Below the pieces are notes generated by a model. That model was not told the origin of the DNA, ran no database searches, and worked only from the letters and a program-made list of their open reading frames with translations. A DNA stretch of 25,618 nucleotides. Origin: a virus. Of this stretch, positions 14,501 through 22,408 are shown piece after piece; position 1 is the stretch's first letter, and each line of letters begins with the position of its first letter. The stretch covers positions 1 to 25,618 of IMG/VR virus record IMGVR_UViG_3300013130_000042; one strand, written 5' to 3'. The translations under genes and the position numbers were made by a program.

Positions 14501-14774
14501 CGCCGATGGCCCCATAAGGAGGGAAGAACGGAGCACCCGCCTTCAGCCCCATGAGCGCCCCACCAACCATCGGACCGGTGCGAAGCGCCCCCTGGGCAGT
14601 ACCCAACAAGGCCTCCTTGGCAGCGTCGCCGGTGCTCGGCTCGGTGACCATGCCAGGGTAGGCACTGGAAAGCGCGGCATCCGCCTCTGCTCCCGTGGGG
14701 CCGCTGGTGGAGATGCCCGGGTAGAGCTCCTCCAGGGTTTTGGGCTTGGCTGCTGGCTTGGTGGGGTCTGCCAT
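11535..14774 (-). CDS. Very large virion/internal (ejection) protein, 1079 aa
   Basis: This protein is probably structural and delivered with DNA. The N-terminus is Pro/Ala-rich and contains two related units with YPG (ELYPGISTSGPTGAEAD and SAYPGMVTEPSTGDAAK). Residues 68-104 are Gly-rich and hydrophobic (GGALMGLKAG, GAIGGMIVGGTTGFFAG), like a glycine-zipper membrane segment. The long middle is helical with many Ala, Gln and Lys. The C-terminal about 60 residues are disordered and Pro/Gly-rich (QQPPQGGGGKPGGGAPAAPQ). Size and position, last in the late operon, match podovirus internal virion proteins, but no enzyme domain such as a transglycosylase is seen. Start ATG 14774 shares one base with the preceding stop (TAATG). 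The end converges on the nuclease gene. Confidence 0.75.
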   Translation of the reverse strand: MADPTKPAAKPKTLEELYPGISTSGPTGAEADAALSSAYPGMVTEPSTGDAAKEALLGTAQGALRTGPMVGGALMGLKAGAPFFPPYGAIGGMIVGGTTGFFAGRQAEQLFPEVSNPDLLPYREGGKTFGDSIAFAPSAFGIPQMTANRVARFVSAIGESARRYPKVFLTGEALSGAGAGVGAGVAETYDPGAPGTRLAAEVVGGMFSPGRLVVNTSATAMDALRKVKGSFSAGSREARAANRLYTILEEAGEDIPTLIRRLEAEMPISQVTPAGQRITPTSAQKTGSLALTEMETALGKAHAQFLGETQEQGRQALRAYQLMVDRLKGIGTQEALFAAAQLQEQRFNAMINGRLAAADANAAARIARINKDTPQARRTIGEIVKTETENALTSARDYETELWKQGLAQLTKPTTKTVTEQVPGAILGAQGRPITREVTRTVVDLPKMRPNSTVKDFLDYTLDIGDAVFDKNTPAVVKSIMAKFGVTPEDVKKYKAGRRSEEFALTGQIPARFLPQTKEVDLTELVSYRSNLLKMAREAAGAGEVGNANFYSTIAQSLMKDLDTVKNPAFDEARTFSKALNDVFTRTFAKTAAESADVTRAGAERLPAEILVKRAFGSNADATAMRMTEVEDAVKFMANQYDAAVQQFGRNSPQATALKPMADMSRQGAASIADAHSRVLRMGAAAAIDTTFDPATGREVTRLNTKKLQKFVAENKPMLDKLGITADLSDAVKAENMFRMVQNANSDLVKRAADQYAFAQVLKAGKERPSTALGTILNGGAPVSGMRNVATMARDAGPAAMNGLKAALYDYAYLKAMPQDGSKFSPQAFEDAFFKPLAPNQPSLANIMRANGIMTFTEMKNMKRLLDPMVRIETAMTNRRTMDDVIPGSDVVSELAQRVIGARIGAKAGGPSGPTLIAASAGSKAVRQLFDKMPTISTRGILERAAQDPEFMALLLRKGSTEREKLNIARQLHAYMLTSGLNYATYEEPQPEPVAGTQPPFTAQGQAARALRQMPPAPSSRGVPFLQQQPPQGGGGKPGGGAPAAPQGPGPAPAGTSRSMLQSLFPFDTISGMAAQPPQ

Positions 14775-16825
14775 TACCGGCCTCCCTTTTTCTGCGCGTA
14801 GACGTAAATTTTGCGGGTGGGATCAAACACCAGGTACTCGCCTGGCGCAGCAGATGTCCACTGTTCGGTGTTGTCGATCTTGCGAGCACGAACACCCAGC
14901 AGGTCACGGATGAAGTTGACCTCTTCGAGCTTCTTGAAGGCCTCGCGGCGCTTTTCCATGCCAGTGTTCTTGGCTTCGGTCAGCGCCTTGGTCTTGGCCT
15001 CGATGCTGTCGAAGACGTTGTCCACGGCAATGATCTGGTTGATGAAGCTCTGCTTGTTGTCCAAGAGGCGCGGGCCGAGGTTGAGCTCACTCAGAATCTG
15101 CTTGCGCTCGCCTTCAGCAAAGCGTGGGTTCTCCTGCAGCACGTTGACCACACGGTTGCGCATGTTCTCCAGCATCGTCGTGGCCTGCTGAAATTCCGGC
15201 TTGATGCGGCCAGCGGCTTCCAGCGGGATGTTGCGGGTGATGCCGGACACCAGCACAGGTACAAAACCTGTGCCGGTGCTGGCCAAATCGAAGAACGTCG
15301 ATTGCGGCGCGGCCTGAACAATCGGTGCCACCTCTCCAGGGATGTCGTTGGGCGTTGCGCCAACCACAGGCGCGGGCCGTGGCGCGGGAGCCGCCGTCAC
15401 CGGTGCAGCACCGGCCCCAGCGGCCGCAGGCGCGGGCCGTGGTGCTTGGCCCGTGGGCCCTGGGCGGCCACCGGTAGGCAGCGCTGTGCCACGTGCTTTG
15501 AGCGCCGTGCGCACGAAGTCGGGCAGCTCGTTGCGCTGCTCGCGGATGCCCTTCTCGCCGGTCAGCGGGTTGGTGAATTCCACGAAGGTGGGCTGTGTGT
15601 AGTTCGTGACCGCCGACAGGAAGTAGCGCTCGGTCTCGGGGTCGAGTGCGCCCTTGGCGTAGTCCGGCGCGTACTTGACGAACATCTCCAGGCTGCGGCC
15701 AGCCAGACCGCTGCCGAACGGACCGGCTTCGGTCTTGGACTTGCCAGCGGCCTTGAGGATGTCGGCGTAGCCTTTGCGCTGGGTCTCCAGCAGCTTGAGG
15801 TTCGAGGCCTTGGTGCTCTCGATCTCCTTCTCGGCAGCCTGCAGGCCCATGAGCCGCGCTTGACGCTGCTCCTTGTCCGCCGCAGAAATGAACTGTGACA
15901 TCTCGGCAGGCAAGGTCCGCGTTGCTTGAGCCGCGCGGCTGAGGAAGCTGCCGCGCAGCGGACGACCCTGGTCATCGACGTTTCCAGCAAAGCCCAAGGC
16001 CCGCTGACCGAGGGACAGCAGGAGCTGGGCCTGACGGCTGTCGGTGTTGTCGCCCAGGATGTCCTTGTACATCTGCGTGCGACGGTCAGTCTCCGCCTTC
16101 AGATCGGGGACCACCAGCGGCCGCTGCGCCAGGGTGTTCATGAACTGCGTGCGAGCCTGTGCCAGCATCTCAGGTGTCGGGTTGAAACCCAACGAGGACG
16201 AGCCTTCACCAGCAGGGGTCACGCCGTCCTCATCAGACCCCGCTTGAAAACGCTGGACGATCCCGCCACGGGCCATCTGAACAGGCGGCTGGCCGCCCGG
16301 AGGCATCGGAGGAGCACCACCCGGTGCACCACCGGCCGCGCCCAACAAGGCAGCAATGCCGCCATCGGCAGGAGGCGGGGCCATCTCTGCGCCAGGGGCC
16401 CCAGGCATGCCAGGCGGCATCTGGGGAGGAGCCATCGGGGGCTGTGGCCCTTGGGCCATGGCTGCTGAAGGAGGCAGCGCGCCAATGCCTGCACCGGCTG
16501 CGCCTGCAGGACCTTGGGCCGCGAGCACCGGTTGCAGCATCGCGAGCACCGGCTCGGGAGTCTCGGCCGCAGCGGCGTAGCCCACCAGATCGGCGAGCTC
16601 GTCGCGTCGCGCATCAATCGAGCGCATGTCGCCGCGCAGATTGTTCATCAGGATTTCAGGAGAGTCCGGGCGACGGTCAAGGTCGGCATAGTCGTTGCCT
16701 CCCATCTCGTCATCGTCTTCCTCACCCTCGTCCTCATCATCCTCGTTCATGGAGTCCATGAATCCTTGCATGATGCCGACGTTTTCGACATCCAGGTCTT
16801 CGTTCATCATCTTGTCTTTCATCAT
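14774..16825 (-). CDS. Large virion-associated protein with acidic and Pro/Ala-rich segments, 683 aa
   Basis: Residues about 28-46 are almost all acidic (MNEDDEDEGEEDDDE), followed by a Pro/Met/Gly-rich low-complexity stretch to about residue 180. The short motif MARGGIVQRFQAGSDEDGV then appears, of the A-x-GGIV type recurrent in aquatic phage structural proteins. The middle is helical (ETDRRTQMYKDILGDNTDSR and so on), a Pro/Ala linker with two copies of APRPAP breaks it, and the C-terminus (IYVYAQKKGGR) is basic. Linkers and acidic tracts suit a flexible internal protein passing through the portal. Start ATG 16825 has AAGGGG upstream; ATG 16822 is an alternative. No enzymatic domain is seen. 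Confidence 0.75.
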   Translation of the reverse strand: MMKDKMMNEDLDVENVGIMQGFMDSMNEDDEDEGEEDDDEMGGNDYADLDRRPDSPEILMNNLRGDMRSIDARRDELADLVGYAAAAETPEPVLAMLQPVLAAQGPAGAAGAGIGALPPSAAMAQGPQPPMAPPQMPPGMPGAPGAEMAPPPADGGIAALLGAAGGAPGGAPPMPPGGQPPVQMARGGIVQRFQAGSDEDGVTPAGEGSSSLGFNPTPEMLAQARTQFMNTLAQRPLVVPDLKAETDRRTQMYKDILGDNTDSRQAQLLLSLGQRALGFAGNVDDQGRPLRGSFLSRAAQATRTLPAEMSQFISAADKEQRQARLMGLQAAEKEIESTKASNLKLLETQRKGYADILKAAGKSKTEAGPFGSGLAGRSLEMFVKYAPDYAKGALDPETERYFLSAVTNYTQPTFVEFTNPLTGEKGIREQRNELPDFVRTALKARGTALPTGGRPGPTGQAPRPAPAAAGAGAAPVTAAPAPRPAPVVGATPNDIPGEVAPIVQAAPQSTFFDLASTGTGFVPVLVSGITRNIPLEAAGRIKPEFQQATTMLENMRNRVVNVLQENPRFAEGERKQILSELNLGPRLLDNKQSFINQIIAVDNVFDSIEAKTKALTEAKNTGMEKRREAFKKLEEVNFIRDLLGVRARKIDNTEQWTSAAPGEYLVFDPTRKIYVYAQKKGGR

Positions 16826-16831
16826 GACCCC

Positions 16832-19033
16832 TTAGAAAAGCCCAGCCTTCTTCGCGCCTGCCGCTGTCGAGATAGCGCCCAAGCCGATGCCGACCGCCTG
16901 CTGGAACGGGCTTGCCGAGGGCTGGCTGGCCACCTGCGTGGACATCTGCGACGACGGTGCGCCCTTGTAGATGTCCGACAGGAAACCGGCCTGCTGGTAC
17001 GGTGCATACACCTTTTGCAGCTCGGTCGCACGCTGCGCGTCCAGCGTCTGCTGGTTGAACGCCTGCTGCGCCTGGCCGACGTTGTACAGGAAGTTGATGT
17101 CGCCCTGCTGCAGCGCCTGTGCGGTCTGGCCCAGCGCGCCTTGCTGCACACCAAGCTGGCCCAACTGGCCCGCCAGCGCGCCCAGGCCTTGCGCCTGCTG
17201 CTGCCCGATGCCGAACTGCTGCGTTGCGAGCTGCCCGATTCCCTGACCAAGGCCCTGGAACTGTTGGCCCTGCTGGCCATAGATGTTGGCGATCTGGCCA
17301 CCCATCTGGCCATACTGGCCCGCCTGCTGCATCAGCAGGTTGGCGATGTTCTGGTTGATCGCAGCCTCTTGGCCAGCCAAAGCACCCTGCTGGGACGCGA
17401 GGTTGCCGTACTGCTGCGCGGCCTGCTGGTAGATGTTGGCCGCGCCCTGGCCCAACTGAGCCTGCTGCACGCCCAACTGACCAAGGCCTTGGCCAGCAGC
17501 GACTTGCTGCTGCGCGAGGTTGCCGTACAGACCGGCACCGGCTTGTGCCAACTGAGCCTGCTGGCCAGCGGTTTGGGCCTGCAGTTGTGCGGCCTGCGCG
17601 AGCTGCTGCGCGGCGGACTGGCCAAGGCCTGCCTGCTGTGCGGCCACACTGGCCTGCAGCCCGGCTTGCGACGCCAACGCCTGTGCGCCCTGCTGCTGAA
17701 GACCTGCCTGCTGCACAGCGGCTGCGGTTTGCGCTGCCCCGGCTTGCCCGAGCATGCCAGCGGCTTGTTGGCCAAGGCCTGCCTGCTGCGCTGCGATGCT
17801 GGCCTGCTGTGTGCCCAACTGGCCAATGCCCTGTGCAGCAGCAGCTTGGCGCTGCTGCTGTTGCTCGAACGCGGCCATGGACTGCGCCTGCGCTTGGCTA
17901 TAGCCCTGCGACAGGAGGTTGGCAATCGTGCTGGAGCGCTGATCCATCAGGTTGCGCTCCAGCTCGGCCCGCTGAACGCCCTCGCGCTCACCGCCGAATG
18001 CACCTGCCCGTACCGCCTGCGCCGATAGTCCCTGTTGTGCAATCGCGCCCTGGCGATTGATTTGCTTCATCGCCTCGTCGATGACCTGCTGCTGGTACGG
18101 GTTCATGAAGGCCTGAGCAGCGGCTGGGTTGTACGCCTGCGCGGCACCCCCGAGCTGGCCAATGCCTTGTTGAATCGCCTGCTGCGCTGCACCAAATCCC
18201 GGCTGTTGTGCAGCTTGAGCAGCTTGCTGCGCTGCAGCGAACTGAGCCCCGACGCCGCCCTGGAGTCCGGGCTGCTGTGCTGCTTGCATGGCTGCTTGAG
18301 CAGCTTGCATGCCTGTCTGCTGTGCCTGTGCAAAGCCGGGCTGTGCAGCGGCCATTCGGGCCTGGTCAGCAGCGGTCAGGGCAGAGGCAATGCCTTGTGC
18401 AAAGCCCGGCTGCTGTGCCGCCATGGCAGCCATGCGCTGCGCTTCGGTCAGGCCCGTGAGCCCTTGTCCGATGGCGGCGGTGGCAGGCGTGAGGTCCGCC
18501 TGACTGGACAAGGCCGCCATGTTCTGGGCCGTGGCCAGCGATCCGATGCCCGTGTTGATGTCCTGATAGGCCGGTGCAAAGCGCCCCGACGTGTCGGACA
18601 TCAAAGCCCGCTGGCCAGCCGCGTCAAGATACCCAAGCCCCTGCCCGATGGGCTGCAAACCAGCAGTGATACCAGCGGCCGCGCCACCGGCCTGCTGCAT
18701 CGCCCTTTGTGCGTCGGTGAACTGCTGACGGGTGTCAGCGCCGCGCAGGATGTCGGCCGCCTCGCCGGTGGTGCTGTACGAGCCGCCCAGGGCCTGGTTG
18801 GCCGCCGTCATGTAGGGGGTGAACGCGCCAACCCCCTGCTGCTCGGTGGCTCGAATCGCGGCAAGCTGCGCTGGAGAAAAGCCTGCGACCTGGTAGCCGG
18901 GAAGCTGCTGCGACAGGGGCGTGCGGTTGACGTTGAACGCGAGGTTCTGCGCCTCTTGCAGCAGCTTGAGTTTGTACGCCTCGATCTCCGGGGCTTCCCG
19001 GACGATCTGTTGAGTTACGGTTTCATCTGCCAT
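16832..19033 (-). CDS. Gln/Ala-rich repeat virion protein, 733 aa
   Basis: The protein is dominated by Ala, Gln and Gly. Degenerate units AAQQPGF recur around residues 205-280 and AAQQAGLGQ recurs around 414-472, then Tyr-containing variants (YGNLAQQQ, IYQQAAQQYGNLASQQ) to 590. Between the repeats lies an ordered region NPYQQQVIDEAMKQINRQGA, then SAQAVRAGAFGGEREGVQRA (311-357). I associate this region with tail or internal structural proteins of aquatic podoviruses. The C-terminus ends in a small hydrophobic Gly/Ala helix with AKKAGLF. A long helical bundle or fibrous internal protein is likely. ATG 19033 lies 1 base from the preceding stop, with AAAGGTGA upstream. Its DNA is CTG/CAG-rich and prone to slippage. 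Confidence 0.8.
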   Translation of the reverse strand: MADETVTQQIVREAPEIEAYKLKLLQEAQNLAFNVNRTPLSQQLPGYQVAGFSPAQLAAIRATEQQGVGAFTPYMTAANQALGGSYSTTGEAADILRGADTRQQFTDAQRAMQQAGGAAAGITAGLQPIGQGLGYLDAAGQRALMSDTSGRFAPAYQDINTGIGSLATAQNMAALSSQADLTPATAAIGQGLTGLTEAQRMAAMAAQQPGFAQGIASALTAADQARMAAAQPGFAQAQQTGMQAAQAAMQAAQQPGLQGGVGAQFAAAQQAAQAAQQPGFGAAQQAIQQGIGQLGGAAQAYNPAAAQAFMNPYQQQVIDEAMKQINRQGAIAQQGLSAQAVRAGAFGGEREGVQRAELERNLMDQRSSTIANLLSQGYSQAQAQSMAAFEQQQQRQAAAAQGIGQLGTQQASIAAQQAGLGQQAAGMLGQAGAAQTAAAVQQAGLQQQGAQALASQAGLQASVAAQQAGLGQSAAQQLAQAAQLQAQTAGQQAQLAQAGAGLYGNLAQQQVAAGQGLGQLGVQQAQLGQGAANIYQQAAQQYGNLASQQGALAGQEAAINQNIANLLMQQAGQYGQMGGQIANIYGQQGQQFQGLGQGIGQLATQQFGIGQQQAQGLGALAGQLGQLGVQQGALGQTAQALQQGDINFLYNVGQAQQAFNQQTLDAQRATELQKVYAPYQQAGFLSDIYKGAPSSQMSTQVASQPSASPFQQAVGIGLGAISTAAGAKKAGLF

Positions 19034-19034
19034 G

Positions 19035-21257
19035 TCACTTCACCTTTACTGGCCCGCCTTCGAGCATCTTCATGAGTTTGTACATGCGAGCGGCCCCCTT
19101 GCGGCGGCTACCGTTCCCGACGTTGCGCACAGCCTTGGCTGTGAACACGAACTCTCCATCCGACAGCATGGCCGGGATGGAGTCAGAAGTCCCCGTGCCC
19201 GGGCCGTTGATCGGACCGTTCTTACGAGGGAAATCGGTCTGGCGGAGCTCACCGCCCTTGGCATAGCCAGGAGGCTGCTGGCCGTAGATCAGCGGCACAC
19301 CGTAGAGGCCCGCCACGTTGTAGGGCTGCGCCAGACCGCCCGGGCTGCGCGTGACGCCGCCCGGCATCACGACACCGGGCTGGCCAATCGGAATGGAGGC
19401 GTAGGACGGAGTGGGTACCACCACAGAGCCAGGGGTCTGCGGGCGCTGGTAGCCGGTGTCCAAGCCGCCTTGGAACATGTTCGGGTTGTCCCGCATGTAG
19501 TCGAGGCCGGTGTAGTTCCGATTGAACGCCGGGTTCTGGTTGGCGGGCTCGCCTTCCATGCCGCCAGTCGCTGCCACAGCAGCGGTCCCGGCCAGTGCCA
19601 AGGGGCCGTACTTCTGCAGGATGCCAGCATCGGCAGGCAGGCCAGGACGGCTGGGCGAGAGGTACTCGTTGTAGATGTTCTTCGCGCCGCTGACCAGACG
19701 ATCCACGATGCCTGCGGGCTGTGCAGTGGCTTGCGCCGATGCCGGTGTCAGGCTGTAGTTGGTCTGCGCGCCCATGCCCCCAGCGGCCTTGGAAAAGTCC
19801 ATTGCGCCGAAGGCGGTGTTGGGCTGGAAGCCTACGCTGGGCGGTGCGTTGCTCGGCACCAAGCTGTAGTTGGTTGCACTGCCCGTGCCACCCATGGCCG
19901 AGGAGAAGTCCTGCGCGCCAAAGGAGCCGCCTGGCATGCGCAGGCCGGGCTCGCCGGTGCCCATGCGCAGGCCCGTGCCGCCCCCCTGCCCCAGGAGGTC
20001 CTGGGCCGTGCCGGTCGTACCAGCCGATCCAATCGCACCTTCGCCTCCCGCAATCCGCACAGGACCCGGAGGGCTGCCAGAGATCGGGCCCGGGTTAAGC
20101 GGCTCGCCAGCAGCCTGCAGCGCTTGTGCCTGCTGGGGCGTGAGCTCGTTGCCCATGTCCCGCGCAAAGCGGGCATCGGACAGGAGCTTGGAATTCTGCA
20201 TGCCCTGCAACGCGGCCGCCGATGCGCCCGACATCACGCCCATGCGCAGCGCGTCAGCAGGCTTCATGCCGCCGATCAGGCCCACACCGGTGCCGATGGC
20301 ACCGGTGGCCAGGCCCGTGTTCAGCGCACTGCCTGCCGCGCCGGGCAGATACTGGCCCACGGCTGACACGGGACTGACGCCCATGATCGTGCCGCCACCG
20401 CCAACGTAGCCCAGAGCACCGGAGATCAGCGCTTCCTTGATCGAGCCACCGGCCATCAAGGTGGTGCCAGCGCCAGCCAGGCCTGCTGCGGTGCCCATCG
20501 ACAGGCCCACGCCTGCTGGTCCGAGGACCGTGGCCAACGCAATGGTGCCCAAGATGCGCCCGACGGGCGACTGGAGCACCTTCTTGACCACTTTGGTCAC
20601 GCTTTTGAAAATCTTCTTGACCCCTTTGAAAATCTTCTTGAGGAAAAACTCAGGCAGGCCGGTGACGGGGTTGATCGTGCCTGCACCGCCCCGTGCCTTG
20701 AGGAACTCCGCCTCTTCGGGGGTGATGTGGGCCAGCATCTTGTCGCCATTGCGGCCCTGGGCGGCCAGGAAGGACGCCACGTCAGCCAGGCCACCTTCGG
20801 CCATGGCCATCGGCTGCATGCCCCCCATGTCTGGCATCGGAGGCTCGGCCATCATCGGGGCCTGCGCCCCTTGGGCCATGGTCATCTGCAGTTCGTTGAG
20901 GACCGCCAAGATCGCGCCGAGGAACTCGGGGTCGTACTCTTCCGGCAGGTCCTCGGCATCGACGAAGTCGTTGCGAATCAGGTCCTCGCGGATGGTCTTG
21001 TACTCACGAGGGTTTTGCGAGACGTACTCGAAAATCTCGATGAGCGTGGTCAACTGGCTCGGGGTGAGCTGCAGGTCCGCCATATTCTGACGGAGCGACT
21101 CCTTGAGAGCGGCAAGCTCTCCGGGATTGACCATCCCAAGCGCTGTCTGAGCAGCGTCGTACGAGTCAAAGCTCGTCACCATTTGGGGCTGCTGTGCGCC
21201 GCCCTCGTCTTGCATGGCTGCCGATTGCGGCAGGGCCATGATGCCTTCATTTGCCAT
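19035..21257 (-). CDS. Large virion protein with cationic amphipathic helix, 740 aa
   Basis: The N-terminal 130 residues are helical and acidic (LTPSQLTTLIEIFEYVSQNP). Residues about 178-203 (ITPEEAEFLKARGGAGTINP, LPEFF) lead into a Lys/Phe amphipathic segment (204-228, LKKIFKGVKKIFKSVTKVVK) and a hydrophobic Gly/Ala region (235-330), together like a membrane-inserting module. A 37-residue-period duplication lies at 446-508. The C-terminus holds GPGTGTSDSIPAMLSDGEF then VFTAKAVRNVG (685-714), a motif I know from tail and tape-measure-like proteins of aquatic phages. It is likely a tail-tip or ejection protein. Start ATG 21257 has AAAGGACAACC upstream and its own candidate promoter at 21332-21361. 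Confidence 0.8.
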   Translation of the reverse strand: MANEGIMALPQSAAMQDEGGAQQPQMVTSFDSYDAAQTALGMVNPGELAALKESLRQNMADLQLTPSQLTTLIEIFEYVSQNPREYKTIREDLIRNDFVDAEDLPEEYDPEFLGAILAVLNELQMTMAQGAQAPMMAEPPMPDMGGMQPMAMAEGGLADVASFLAAQGRNGDKMLAHITPEEAEFLKARGGAGTINPVTGLPEFFLKKIFKGVKKIFKSVTKVVKKVLQSPVGRILGTIALATVLGPAGVGLSMGTAAGLAGAGTTLMAGGSIKEALISGALGYVGGGGTIMGVSPVSAVGQYLPGAAGSALNTGLATGAIGTGVGLIGGMKPADALRMGVMSGASAAALQGMQNSKLLSDARFARDMGNELTPQQAQALQAAGEPLNPGPISGSPPGPVRIAGGEGAIGSAGTTGTAQDLLGQGGGTGLRMGTGEPGLRMPGGSFGAQDFSSAMGGTGSATNYSLVPSNAPPSVGFQPNTAFGAMDFSKAAGGMGAQTNYSLTPASAQATAQPAGIVDRLVSGAKNIYNEYLSPSRPGLPADAGILQKYGPLALAGTAAVAATGGMEGEPANQNPAFNRNYTGLDYMRDNPNMFQGGLDTGYQRPQTPGSVVVPTPSYASIPIGQPGVVMPGGVTRSPGGLAQPYNVAGLYGVPLIYGQQPPGYAKGGELRQTDFPRKNGPINGPGTGTSDSIPAMLSDGEFVFTAKAVRNVGNGSRRKGAARMYKLMKMLEGGPVKVK
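19734..19922 (-). repeat. Internal tandem duplication in the 740-aa virion protein
   Basis: Two 26-residue units, 19845-19922 and 19734-19811, read FGAQDFSSAMGGTGSATNYS and FGAMDFSKAAGGMGAQTNYS in their first 20 residues, each followed by L-x-P-x and Ala. The period is 37 residues (111 bases). Confidence 0.8.
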
Positions 21258-21331
21258 GGTTGTCCTTTCCGATTTTGGCCTGTAGCTCCGCGAGGGGCTG
21301 CGCGTCGGAAAAGGACGCGTTATGGGGCCAA

Positions 21332-21361
21332 ATTATCCTGCAAAGAGTTGAGTTTTGTCCA
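21332..21361 (-). promoter_or_regulatory. Candidate sigma-70 promoter before the 740-aa virion gene
   Basis: The minus strand reads TGGACA (complement of 21356-21361, five of six), an 18-base spacer and GATAAT (complement of 21332-21337, five of six). It lies in the 108-base gap 21258-21365, the only sizeable gap of the late block, and would give a leader of about 70 bases before ATG 21257. The gap has no T-run terminator. Activity is inferred. Confidence 0.45.
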
Positions 21362-21365
21362 CTGA

Positions 21366-21698
21366 TCATGACCGATCCATCTCCAGATACGACAGGTAGA
21401 AATCCACGGTCGCTTGGCTGGAGGTCACCTTGATCACATCAGTGGCCTCAAGCACACAGGGCACGCCACTGAAAATGTCCATGGTCTGGTTCGTGGGCAG
21501 CGAATAGCTCTTGAGCAAGCAGTACGCTGTGGCCCCGCCGCCCGGGTAGACGTTCACCGTCAGCGCCGTAGTAGACGCGTTGCGATTGGTCACCCGCAGC
21601 GAGGACAAGACACCTGTATTGGCCGCCGGGACCGTGTAAATCGCGGTCTCGGTCGCGGCCGATGGGGTGAGGTGTTTGCGAAAGTACTTGTTGGCCAT
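21366..21698 (-). CDS. Small beta-rich virion-like protein, 110 aa
   Basis: The start is placed at ATG 21698 (MANKYFRKHLTPSAATETAI), 2 bases after the previous stop; the longer frame to 21890 is Arg/His/Gly-rich shadow sequence of the fibre gene. The product is a chain of beta strands: IYTVPAANTGVLSSLRVTNR, ALTVNVYPGGGATAYCLLKS, MDIFSGVPCVLEATDVIKVT and VDFYLSYLEMD. This is the pattern of a small beta-sandwich used in phage tails, fibres or capsid decoration. The ribosome-binding site is weak and coupling to the upstream gene is likely. Identity beyond structural is not claimed. Confidence 0.75.
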   Translation of the reverse strand: MANKYFRKHLTPSAATETAIYTVPAANTGVLSSLRVTNRNASTTALTVNVYPGGGATAYCLLKSYSLPTNQTMDIFSGVPCVLEATDVIKVTSSQATVDFYLSYLEMDRS

Positions 21699-21700
21699 GG

Positions 21701-22408
21701 TCAGATCGCCGATACAAAGTTGATGGTCAGGATCACCGACGGAATGGCTGGGCGGGTGGGACTCGTGCCCGCAGCGTAGTGCTCCAAGTAGACGTCCAGG
21801 CTGTCCGACCACCATGCGATTTCCAGGTAGTCGTTGATGGGGTCGTCCACGGTGAAAATGCCTGTGATGGCGGGCACGACGTGCGCCCAAATGGTTGAGC
21901 TTTTGCGCACTGGGATGTCAAAGCGGGTGTTGGACAGGGGATAGTTCACCCCAGTGTCCTTGGCCCAGACCTCAAATTCGGCTGCCGTGTTGCCTCGGTT
22001 GGTCACCTGCAGGGTGAAGGTAACCAGATACTGCCCCGCGCAGGGCACTTTGATGCGGCTGTTGCTCTCGACAGTGATGCCGTTGGCAAAGGCTGGCGCG
22101 AAGGTAAGCAGGTTCTCACCAGTGACGCTGGCGTTGGTTTGATCCTGCTCCGAGATCATCATTGCGTTGGGCAAGATGATGCCGTTGCTGTTCTGGAACC
22201 CGCGAATGCCGCCAGCAAACCCGCCACCCGCGCCGCTGCCCGCTGCGAACCAAGCGCCTGCTCCTGCCTTGTCCTCGCTGGTGGTGGGCGTGTAGGTGTT
22301 GTTGAGCTGGAAGACCACCTGCTCCAGCGAGCGCACGAGCTGGTCGAACTGCTCGGCGCTGTACTCGGGCCGAGCATTGGGCAGGCGGACGTTGTTGATC
22401 TTGCTCAT
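21701..22408 (-). CDS. Fibre- or decoration-like virion protein, 235 aa
   Basis: The N-terminus (MSKINNVRLPNARPEYSAEQ, then a helix ending VVFQLNNTYTP) is a helical attachment segment of a kind I have seen in aquatic phage structural proteins. A Gly/Ala-rich linker follows (GAGAWFAAGSGAGGGFAGGI). From residue about 95 there is a jelly-roll-like run of strands: IKVPCAGQYLVTFTLQVTNR, AAEFEVWAKDTG, and IWAHVVPAITGIFTVDDPIN, with LEIAWWSDSLDVYLEHYAAG at the end, which resembles C1q/TNF-like trimeric beta domains. It is likely a trimeric tail or head appendage. ATG 22408 has its Shine-Dalgarno sequence inside a 14-base palindrome. Confidence 0.72.
   Translation of the reverse strand: MSKINNVRLPNARPEYSAEQFDQLVRSLEQVVFQLNNTYTPTTSEDKAGAGAWFAAGSGAGGGFAGGIRGFQNSNGIILPNAMMISEQDQTNASVTGENLLTFAPAFANGITVESNSRIKVPCAGQYLVTFTLQVTNRGNTAAEFEVWAKDTGVNYPLSNTRFDIPVRKSSTIWAHVVPAITGIFTVDDPINDYLEIAWWSDSLDVYLEHYAAGTSPTRPAIPSVILTINFVSAI

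Noticed and set aside
16514-18028. Leu/Arg-rich plus-strand frame opposite the Gln/Ala repeat gene
   Set aside because: The Leu-rich pattern is simply the complement of CAG/GCC-type codons in the repeat gene.
21699-21890. N-terminal extension of the 110-aa beta-rich protein
   Set aside because: It is Arg/His-rich antiregister sequence inside the fibre gene. ATG 21698 just after the fibre stop is the natural start.
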